Made by a program: the position numbers and the translations under genes. Shown piece after piece: positions 43,933 to 50,830 of a stretch of DNA of 64,000 nt; positions within the stretch are counted from its first letter, which is position 1; every line of letters begins with the position of its first letter. Source of the stretch: JAABTH01 sp964390725 (GTDB lineage: Bacteria > Bacillota > Dethiobacteria > DTU022); NCBI GenBank assembly GCA_964390725.1, contig CAYMIW010000010.1:16260-80259 (forward strand). Reading direction: 5' to 3'. The notes beneath the pieces were generated by a model. It did no database searches. It was not told the origin of the DNA and saw only the letters and a program-made list of their open reading frames with translations.

Positions 43933-43974
43933 TATCCCCCTTTAAATATTTCTGTCCGATTACAACGCGTAGTT

Positions 43975-44787
43975 TTACTGCCCGGCCAGAGTTATAATAA
44001 CAATTTCCGGTTTCATATTAATGCGAAGCGGTAAACCGCTTTCTCCCAGCCCGGCATTAATTAACATTGTAGTGTTTTTTGAGCTAAAAATCCCGTAATC
44101 ATATTCGGGGAAAAAGCCTTGTCCGGGAATATAGAACGCTCCCAGGAAGGGAAGCCTGATCTGCCCTCCGTGGGTGTGCCCGACCAGGATCAGCTCAATG
44201 TTTTTATCTACCGCTTCATCAAAAATAGCCGGACTATGGGCCAGTAAAATTACAGGAGCATCTTCTGTTAAACCTGCCAGGGCTGAATCCAACCTGGCCA
44301 TACCGAGGGAAGGATCATCCACCCCGGCAAGCTGGATAAAATCATTTTCCACCTGAAGTTTCACAGATCTGTTGTTTAAAATTGTTACACCGTTTTTGTT
44401 TAAAATATCTTCCAGCTCGCTGTAGCCTGCCCATATTTCATGATTTCCGCGTACATAATAAATGTCGCTGCTGTTCAGCCCCACCAGGAGTTCATCTGCG
44501 GGGGCAACTTCCGGTTCATGTCTTTGAACAAGATCGCCAGTAATTGCTATAAGGTCGAACTGTTGCTTATTGATCAGTTCCAGCAGTTGCTGCTGGTTGG
44601 TTCCGAATCGCTTGCTGTGCAGATCAGTCAGGTGCAGAATAGTGAATCCTTCAAACTCGGGCGGCAGATTTTTCATAATAATTGTGTATTCTTTAACCAT
44701 AACACTGTTAGTTTCCCGGTAGAGGTAAAAAAAGATGATTGAAATGCTGAAAGATGCAATAATTGTCCAGGCTATAATGTTTTTCAT
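43975..44787 (-). CDS. Membrane-anchored metallophosphoesterase (YkuE-like)
   Basis: A 270-residue calcineurin-like phosphoesterase. One N-terminal helix (about 5-24) anchors it. Metal-binding motifs appear in order: LTDLHSKRFG (D-x-H), ITGDLVQRHE (GD), VRGNHEIWAG (GNHE) and LILVGHTHGGQIRLP (GHTH). This is the YkuE group; some members act on lipid A or UDP-sugar-lipid pyrophosphates. It lies 42 bases upstream of the nitroreductase gene on the same strand. Confidence 0.9.
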   Translation of the reverse strand: MKNIIAWTIIASFSISIIFFYLYRETNSVMVKEYTIIMKNLPPEFEGFTILHLTDLHSKRFGTNQQQLLELINKQQFDLIAITGDLVQRHEPEVAPADELLVGLNSSDIYYVRGNHEIWAGYSELEDILNKNGVTILNNRSVKLQVENDFIQLAGVDDPSLGMARLDSALAGLTEDAPVILLAHSPAIFDEAVDKNIELILVGHTHGGQIRLPFLGAFYIPGQGFFPEYDYGIFSSKNTTMLINAGLGESGLPLRINMKPEIVIITLAGQ

Positions 44788-44850
44788 TTTCTTTCATGGC
44801 CCCTGCTGATTATTTATTTTATTGCACTTTCTCATTATAACACCTGTGGT

Positions 44851-45048
44851 TTGCCTGGTAATAAAAATCAAGCTGATTTTTTATGCTACCCTTATTTCTT
44901 TATGGATCTTCCGGCAATTGGCCTGGTTCCCGCCCTGCTCTGGCTGCTCCTGTTACTAGTGGTTTTTGCCCCGATCGGGTTTCTTGTTATTTATGTCGAT
45001 CAAAAGCTGGGGAGGAAAGTACTGCCGGGCAGATTAAACGGGCATTAG
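44851..45048 (+). CDS. Possible small single-helix membrane protein
   Basis: A frame of 65 residues from a TTG, or 48 from the ATG at 44902, with one hydrophobic helix (LVPALLWLLLLLVVFAPIGF) and a basic C-terminal tail. Neither start has a convincing ribosome site. The composition looks protein-like, but expression is doubtful. Confidence 0.35.
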   Translation: MPGNKNQADFLCYPYFFMDLPAIGLVPALLWLLLLLVVFAPIGFLVIYVDQKLGRKVLPGRLNGH

Positions 45049-45162
45049 GGTAATTACCCGGTGGTAATTGACCCTTACCCGGGGGCAATGATATAATTTT
45101 TAGGGATTTCTCCTGCCGTTTTCAGAGCCGATTCATACTATAAAAGAATAGGGGTAATACTT

Positions 45163-46053
45163 ATGAAGTTTGCCAGGCAGACTGTATTATTGATTCTAAT
45201 CTTGGTATGTCTTGTAATGGTTTGCGGTTGTTCCGGAAGCGACAAAGCACTGCAGGCTGATGTCATTGATACTGAGACTGAAACTGACAATGGATCTGTA
45301 AATTCTGCTGATTTTTCCGGGCGCTGGTCAGGTACTGTCCTGATAGCTGAAGTAAGCAACGAGGAATTTAAGGACCTGGAAGGCATTGTTTTCCCATGTG
45401 ATCTTGATCTCAGCATTGATGATAAAGGCGCTGGTCAGGCTGATCTCTACATTGATGGTGAACTGGCTGGCCCGGGACTGGAAGCTACGGTAGTTCAGGA
45501 TCGCCCACATCTGGTTGGTGAGCTGTTTACCAGCCCCTTTGAGTATTATGGAACATTCAGTAACGAAAGTGGAGAATGGGCCCTTGTCGGGAGTGGTGAA
45601 ACCAATGATGAAAGAGATGGTGATATTCTCATGGTTTTTAACCTGACAGGCTCAGTAACCCAGGCAACATCAACCGATGTTTCAGAAGGAACCGATTCTC
45701 CGGCACCTGCGATCTCTGCTGATGCACCCCTGGATCAATTTTTAGTTGGTTCCTGGATGGCTGATGAGCTGTTTGGTGAATACAGGGTAAAAACGTTTAA
45801 AGCAGACGGTACTGCCATACACACTATGGATAAGCCGGGAGGTCCCGGAGACGACATTAACAACTGGCCCAATGGTAATTGGACAATTGTTGAATCAGCA
45901 ATCGGCACCTGGACAGTTTCAGGGATAACGCTGATTACCGAGGTTGAACCTGATTTTCTTGGTCTGGACACAGAAGTTAAAATAATTGATGAGGATACTA
46001 TAGAAATCTGGGAACTGCACACAAAAACACTTTATTACCGGGTTCCCGAATAA
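45163..46053 (+). CDS. Lipoprotein of unknown function
   Basis: A 296-residue exported lipoprotein. The signal peptide ends in the lipobox VCGCSG, with the acylated Cys near residue 22. Residues about 45-165 look like a beta-rich domain (FSGRWSGTVLI...). A second similar region follows after a Ser/Thr/Pro linker (about 200-296; LVGSWMADELFGEYRVKTF, WTVSGITLITE), in the style of small lipocalin-like domains. GGGG precedes the ATG. No family is recognised. Confidence 0.75.
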   Translation: MKFARQTVLLILILVCLVMVCGCSGSDKALQADVIDTETETDNGSVNSADFSGRWSGTVLIAEVSNEEFKDLEGIVFPCDLDLSIDDKGAGQADLYIDGELAGPGLEATVVQDRPHLVGELFTSPFEYYGTFSNESGEWALVGSGETNDERDGDILMVFNLTGSVTQATSTDVSEGTDSPAPAISADAPLDQFLVGSWMADELFGEYRVKTFKADGTAIHTMDKPGGPGDDINNWPNGNWTIVESAIGTWTVSGITLITEVEPDFLGLDTEVKIIDEDTIEIWELHTKTLYYRVPE

Positions 46054-46096
46054 TATAAGGCTTAACAAGGCAGAAGATGAATTGGTAAACAATCAA

Positions 46097-46130
46097 TATA
46101 AAAAGCGGTCCTGGCTTGGCCAGGGCCGCT
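46097..46130 (-). terminator. Terminator of the ThDP enzyme gene
   Basis: A 12-bp stem (46130-46119 with 46115-46104 on the minus strand, one mismatch-type pair) closes a three-base loop and is followed on the minus strand by TTTTTATATT. The T-run is only on this strand, so it serves the gene at 46190-47866. Confidence 0.75.
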
Positions 46131-46189
46131 ATCTACAATGGATATATATCTTAAAAGCGCTTGTTAAATAGCTTAAAAACTACTCTTAG

Positions 46190-47866
46190 TTAAAAATCAT
46201 CCGGATCAACCATTACTTCAAGCAGGTAAGGTTTTTGGCTTTGCAGCGCTTTTTCAAGAGCCGGCGTAACAGCCTCGGGTTCGGTGATTTTTTCTGCCTC
46301 TACGCTGAAGCTGTTAGCCAGAGAGCAATAGTCGATACCGGAAATATCTGTACCGGGAAAGATGTTTTTTTCAACAGCAACACCATTGTAGTGCAGGAGC
46401 CCCTTTCTTACGGCAGCATAACGCTGGTTGTTGATCACAACAAAAACAACAGGAATATTGTATTTATATGCTGTCCATATACACTGCACTCCGAAAAGCA
46501 GCGTGCCGTCACCGGTAAAGCAGATTACTCTCTGCCCGGGGTCTCCGCATTTAACTCCCAGGGCGGCTCCGCTGCCCCAGCCCAGGCTGCCGCAGCTCTG
46601 GCCGTATAGACTCTTACTGTTTGGGCGCTTCAGGTATTCGACCAGATGATCATCGGATGTGGGAGTGTCGACAACAACAGTAGTATTTTCATCCATAACC
46701 TGCGATATGCTATCCACCAGGGAGGCAATCCTGATCGGTTTAGCAGCAGCAGCTTTCTTAAGCGCAGCTTCTATCTCTTCGGTCCGTTTAATATTCAGCA
46801 ATTCTACAGTTTTATTCCTGGAGGCAACCAGGGTTTTCCTGCTCTCCAGCAGTGGAACCAGGGCTGCTTTAAGTTTTTTTACCGTTTCCAGGGTATTCCC
46901 GCAGAGTGGAACATCTGCCCTGTAAAGTTTATCTATTTCCTTCATGTCTTCATGCTGGTGAAGCAGTTTTGCCTTCCCGGGAATACCCGGGACTGCCGGC
47001 AGGGTAAACTCAGCGAAAAGTTTAGCCCCCAGGGCTAAAATCACATCGGCTTTTTCTGCTGCGGGGTGATCGGCTTTGTAGGGTCCCAGGAAACGCCGGT
47101 CGGTTGTCGGGTAGCAGTTGTGATAAAAACTCCACTTCGACTCACAGCATACCCCGGCCCCGAGCATATCGGCCAGTTCTTTAACCTCAAAGATACAGTT
47201 TTCCTTGCCGGCTCCTGAGCCGGAAATAATCAGGGGGAAACTGCTCTCAGCCAGGATACGGGCCGCCTGATCTATATCTTCATCGGCCGGCGCGCTTCTA
47301 TAATTCACATTGCAGCGGGGGAAGGTATAAACACTTTTTTCACAAGCCGGTGCCTCAAGCACATCCTGGGGTATAACCAGCAGGGTTGGTCCCTGGGGTG
47401 GTTTAATAGCCATTTGAAAAGCCCGGTTCAGGTCTTCAACAAGGTCCTCTGAGCGAAGCGACTGCCAGTCCCACCTGGTGTATTGTTTAACCATTTCCTG
47501 CTCATGGGTAGTGGTGGTTATACCTCCGTGAGATAGGAGCCCCCGGGGTTTAATAACGTTAATCACAACGATTGGCGAATGGCTCATTTTGGCGGAATAA
47601 ATCTGGCTGATTCCGTTTGCCAGGCCTACGTTGGCATGCAGCATAACTACCTGTGGAGTGCCTGTTACCCGGGAGTGACCATCTGCTGCTGCAACTGCTG
47701 ATCCTTCAAATGGGAAGAGAATAAACTCAAAATCATCTTCATCTGCACATGCGTCAATTATCGACACCTCGGTTGTTCCGGGGCAACAATAAATTTGGTT
47801 AATATTTCTCTCTTTTAAAGTCTCAATGAACAAACTGCCGCCGTTGTTAAATTTTGTTGTTTTCAT
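46190..47866 (-). CDS. Thiamine-diphosphate-dependent decarboxylase/acetolactate-synthase-like enzyme
   Basis: A 558-residue ThDP enzyme: N-terminal PYR domain with the catalytic Glu in FEGSAVAAADGHSR, a central TPP_M domain (about 190-320), and a C-terminal PP domain with GDGTLLFGVQCIWTA ... VINNQRYAAV, the GDG-N-N site for Mg-ThDP. It most resembles the benzoylformate-decarboxylase / acetolactate-synthase-like group; the IlvN partner and valine genes are absent. ATG at 47866 follows GGAGG by 5 bases. A degradative or 2-keto-acid role is likely, substrate unknown. Confidence 0.87.
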   Translation of the reverse strand: MKTTKFNNGGSLFIETLKERNINQIYCCPGTTEVSIIDACADEDDFEFILFPFEGSAVAAADGHSRVTGTPQVVMLHANVGLANGISQIYSAKMSHSPIVVINVIKPRGLLSHGGITTTTHEQEMVKQYTRWDWQSLRSEDLVEDLNRAFQMAIKPPQGPTLLVIPQDVLEAPACEKSVYTFPRCNVNYRSAPADEDIDQAARILAESSFPLIISGSGAGKENCIFEVKELADMLGAGVCCESKWSFYHNCYPTTDRRFLGPYKADHPAAEKADVILALGAKLFAEFTLPAVPGIPGKAKLLHQHEDMKEIDKLYRADVPLCGNTLETVKKLKAALVPLLESRKTLVASRNKTVELLNIKRTEEIEAALKKAAAAKPIRIASLVDSISQVMDENTTVVVDTPTSDDHLVEYLKRPNSKSLYGQSCGSLGWGSGAALGVKCGDPGQRVICFTGDGTLLFGVQCIWTAYKYNIPVVFVVINNQRYAAVRKGLLHYNGVAVEKNIFPGTDISGIDYCSLANSFSVEAEKITEPEAVTPALEKALQSQKPYLLEVMVDPDDF

Positions 47867-48017
47867 CTGGGCCTCCGTTAACACTTTCCCTGCATTACAA
47901 ACAGGAAAGGTATGTAGAAATTGTTATAGACAATCATATAGTAGCACAAACAAATGTTAAAAAGCGATAATTAACGGCAGTTATTTTCAATCCCGATTAA
48001 AAACTTCCTGCCATTGT

Positions 48018-48046
48018 TTGACTTAACAGGCATGGGCAGATATAAT
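48018..48046 (+). promoter_or_regulatory. Promoter driving the c-di-GMP riboswitch transcript
   Basis: TTGACT (48018-48023), 17 bases, TATAAT (48041-48046). Transcription would begin about ten bases before the aptamer. Confidence 0.75.
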
Positions 48047-48057
48047 CATTTTTATCA

Positions 48058-48130
48058 GGAAAAGGCAAACCCATAGCAATATGGGGACGCAAAGCCATGG
48101 GTCCAACAGGAGGATCGCCAGGTTGCCCTT
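48058..48130 (+). promoter_or_regulatory. Class I cyclic-di-GMP riboswitch (GEMM-I)
   Basis: All core elements are present in order: P1 GGCAA (48064-48068) with TTGCC (48123-48127); the GCAAACC strand; P2 CCCATA/TATGGG closed by a GCAA (GNRA) tetraloop; the invariant GGACGCAAAGCC (48084-48095); and a P3 arm with GGGTCC...GGATCGCC before GGTTGCC. This matches the compact Bacillota form of the aptamer. A promoter precedes it and a terminator-like hairpin follows (48155-48187). The next gene is HU at 48297. Confidence 0.92.
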
Positions 48131-48154
48131 ATATAAAGAAACAGGGCAGGTTAC

Positions 48155-48187
48155 AGGCAGCCACCTCATGGTTGCCTTGTTTAGCTT
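48155..48187 (+). terminator. Terminator-like expression platform of the riboswitch
   Basis: AGGCAGCC (48155-48162) pairs with GGTTGCCT (48170-48177), then TGTTTAGCTTT. Just upstream, GCCCT (48125-48129) can pair with AGGGC (48142-48146), which would compete with aptamer helix P1. The arrangement fits transcriptional control, but whether c-di-GMP turns the gene on or off cannot be read reliably. Confidence 0.6.
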
Positions 48188-48296
48188 TAGTGTAAGAAAG
48201 AAATGTTGAGGGGTGATGCTATAAAATAGGGGTAAAGAATTTAAGTGGGAGTTGTTTTGATATTATGATAAATATAATAAGAAGGAGTGTGTTTTA

Positions 48297-48569
48297 ATGA
48301 ATAAATCAGAACTTATAGACAGTGTTGTTGAACAAACCGGAATGATGAAAAAAGATAGTGAAAAAGCAGTAAACGCCTTCATCGAATCTATTTCTGAAGC
48401 TTTGGCAAAAGGTGAAAAAGTGCAGCTAATCGGCTTTGGGACCTTTGACGTACGTAAAAGAAATGCAAGAGAAGGCCGTAACCCCAGTACAGGAGAAACC
48501 ATTAAAATTGCCGCCCAGACAGTTCCCGTATTCAAGGCGGGTAAAGGGTTGAAGGATAAAATCAAGTAA
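48297..48569 (+). CDS. hup: HU family DNA-binding protein
   Basis: A 90-residue nucleoid protein of normal length: MNKSELIDSV start, FGTFDVRKRNAREGRNPSTG (loop and beta arm, given in part) with the Pro that intercalates DNA, and KAGKGLKDKIK end. AAGGAG stands 9 bases before the ATG. A TATAAT at 48273-48278 is too close to the ribosome site to serve as a promoter, and none better was found after 48187, so the gene is probably read from the riboswitch promoter. Confidence 0.95.
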   Translation: MNKSELIDSVVEQTGMMKKDSEKAVNAFIESISEALAKGEKVQLIGFGTFDVRKRNAREGRNPSTGETIKIAAQTVPVFKAGKGLKDKIK

Positions 48570-48594
48570 AACCACTATTCATTATTAAATATAC

Positions 48595-48634
48595 AAGGGG
48601 TGACTGCAGTTGCTGCGGCCGCCCTTTTATTTTG
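48595..48634 (+). terminator. Terminator of the HU gene
   Basis: AAGGGG (48595-48600) pairs with the CCCTT at 48622-48626, with an inner GCAG/CTGC stem, followed by TTATTTT. Confidence 0.65.
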
Positions 48635-48731
48635 AACTGTTATATCATAGTGCTTATTCATGTTATAATGGTCTCCAAAATGTTTAGTGGCATCTCTCTG
48701 AACAAATAATTTGAGGGGAGACTATAAAACC

Positions 48732-50624
48732 ATGAACAGGATAGGCTTTAAAAAAAGTATTACCCTCATATGGCTTTTTATGCTTATAGTTTTACTATTT
48801 AACCCTGCTTTTGCCGGCCCTGAGAATATTTCTGATCAGCATGCAGATCAGATCGATGCTCAGGCAGCCAACTCTTATCGTGCCGATCTTGCTATTACCG
48901 GACTGGTTAAAGGCAGTAGTGGAAGAAGAATAAATATAGACCTGACGGTGACAGAAATGGGTAGCTCTTCCCTGGGTTCGATCCTGGTATTGTTGCCGGA
49001 TCTTAACGGGTCTGCAGGCTTTAGTAATTACCGGGTTAACAGCGGTGCTTCAGCAGCATCATCGGGCAAACGCTGGGAAGCGATGATTGCTGAGCGTAAC
49101 GGCAGTTATTACCTCAATATCAGGGCAAAAAGCGCTTCCGACTACCTGGTCATTAATGAACAGGTAACAGTATCATTTTCTGCCAATGTGCCTGCATATG
49201 GTTATACAGGAGGCTACCAGTTTAAAACCAGGGCCTGGACTGATAATAGCTCGCGTGATGCCCTGCGCACCGATCCGGCAACCGGGCAGCCGGAAAATCT
49301 TAACATGATGGCCGCTGGTTTCAACGATCCGGTTATTCATGTAGAGCTTCCGGCTAAGACAGGTGTGAATAGTTACTATTACACAACTGATCGCGCAAAA
49401 GGTTTAACGGCAGAACTTTTTGCCGAAGGAAACGGTTTTGAAACCACCATTTTCAGCACAAGCAGCTCGGTATCTTTTCTGACTAAACTTGAAATGCCCG
49501 CTGCGCATCACTACACAACAACCCATTACCGGCCGGATGGCAGTGGGGATTGGAGCACCAATACGGTTGCTGAAAACCAGCCCGTGGATTTACTCCAGGG
49601 TTATACTGCCGGCTGGCAAGACTATTATCACCGGGGTAGCGAACCGGGAGAAAGAGATATTTACGGATCTTTATCAGACCTGCTGAAACAGCAGGAGGAG
49701 TTGAGCGGTCAAAACTTGTCCGGCCTGAGTGAAGCAGAGTTAAAAGCGTTGGCTGGCCGGGAAGGCCTGGCATATTACAGGTCTGTATTAACCGCTCATT
49801 CTGAACAGGTATGGTTTGCAGGAGTTGTTCTTGAACCGGGGGCCAAAGGAGTTTTAATGAAGCGAATTAATTGTGCCTACGGTACTACCGCACATATTTT
49901 TAACGATAATAATGAACTCTGGCCTTCGGGAAGAGGGTATGGCGGACCAAGCCACGGTTTCGGTTTTGTTCGCGACGGAGACGGTTACAGGGTTGAAAGA
50001 GGCCGTGACTATCCAGGTAACTATATTGATATAGAACAGGTTGCAGATACCTCAAAAGGTAAAGTTATTCGCTATATTGACGTAAGCAGCCCCTTTTCCG
50101 GAGCATACATCCGCGAAGATATGTCTGTAAGTGGTAGCGGTAAAGTTGATGAGATATTAAGCAATGTAAATATCAGGGCCGGGGCGTTTCTCGACTGGCC
50201 CGGTTCAGCGGCTTTTTCTGATGACTGGGATCTTTGGATTTTTCCGAACAACAGCTTGAATTCAAATGTTTTTAATTCTCCTGTTTTCCAGGCTGGGCAG
50301 GGTAGCGGCGGCCCCGGTTCAACGGGCGATACTGCAGTGCTTCACCCGCAGGAAACCGAAAATGATCAGGCCAGGCAAGAAAATGCGTTGCCTGAAGATA
50401 GCGGGGAAGAAGATCTTGCAATAATTTTACCTGATCATCCCCAAAGTGGAATTAATGAGGATGAATTACTTACTGATGAAACAGATGGAAAAATAGTTGA
50501 ATATGCAGCTGAATTATCCAGGGAAACCAGCTCAACAGGTGTGATCCTGCTAATTATCATATCAAGCATGATTATACTCACGATTGCTGCAATATTTTTC
50601 ATTTTAACCAGGGAGCAACGTTAA
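48732..50624 (+). CDS. Large exported, C-terminally anchored protein of unknown function
   Basis: A 630-residue surface protein. The signal peptide covers about 1-32 (core LIWLFMLIVLLF, cleavage near AFA-GP). The ectodomain (about 33-590) has a beta-rich part, then regions rich in Tyr, Gly and Ser, and an acidic Glu/Asp stalk (about 530-590). One C-terminal helix (about 600-625) is followed by TREQR, a basic stop-transfer. ATG at 48732 follows GGGGAG by 11 bases. No catalytic motif or known domain is recognised. It stands between the HU gene and the c-di-GMP enzyme, which suggests a role in surface behaviour. Confidence 0.7.
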   Translation: MNRIGFKKSITLIWLFMLIVLLFNPAFAGPENISDQHADQIDAQAANSYRADLAITGLVKGSSGRRINIDLTVTEMGSSSLGSILVLLPDLNGSAGFSNYRVNSGASAASSGKRWEAMIAERNGSYYLNIRAKSASDYLVINEQVTVSFSANVPAYGYTGGYQFKTRAWTDNSSRDALRTDPATGQPENLNMMAAGFNDPVIHVELPAKTGVNSYYYTTDRAKGLTAELFAEGNGFETTIFSTSSSVSFLTKLEMPAAHHYTTTHYRPDGSGDWSTNTVAENQPVDLLQGYTAGWQDYYHRGSEPGERDIYGSLSDLLKQQEELSGQNLSGLSEAELKALAGREGLAYYRSVLTAHSEQVWFAGVVLEPGAKGVLMKRINCAYGTTAHIFNDNNELWPSGRGYGGPSHGFGFVRDGDGYRVERGRDYPGNYIDIEQVADTSKGKVIRYIDVSSPFSGAYIREDMSVSGSGKVDEILSNVNIRAGAFLDWPGSAAFSDDWDLWIFPNNSLNSNVFNSPVFQAGQGSGGPGSTGDTAVLHPQETENDQARQENALPEDSGEEDLAIILPDHPQSGINEDELLTDETDGKIVEYAAELSRETSSTGVILLIIISSMIILTIAAIFFILTREQR

Positions 50625-50830
50625 TTCATTAACAGCGCTGCGGATTATTTAGATTTACAATTAAGCCATAGTTGTTACAGCTGCCCCCTTAAAGGCTGCG
50701 CCAGTTTAACAGGTGAGCTGAGGCAGGAGAAAGTAAAAGTTGAATTGAATTTAAATAGTAAGTAGATTAACTGATGAATTATTTGGCTTGAAACAGTAGC
50801 AGAAATAGTCCGGCGGGGAGTGATCATGGC

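Noticed and set aside
46235..47038. Several plus-strand frames opposite the ThDP enzyme
   Set aside because: They are antisense to well-conserved ThDP motifs and lack initiation signals.
47867..48017. TPP riboswitch for the ThDP enzyme gene
   Set aside because: The upstream minus-strand sequence lacks the CTGAGA and ACCTGATCTG core motifs of the THI box.
48273..48278. TATAAT just upstream of the HU gene as its own promoter
   Set aside because: The start site would fall inside the AAGGAG ribosome site at 48282-48287, and the best -35 (TTGTTT) is only 15 bases away.
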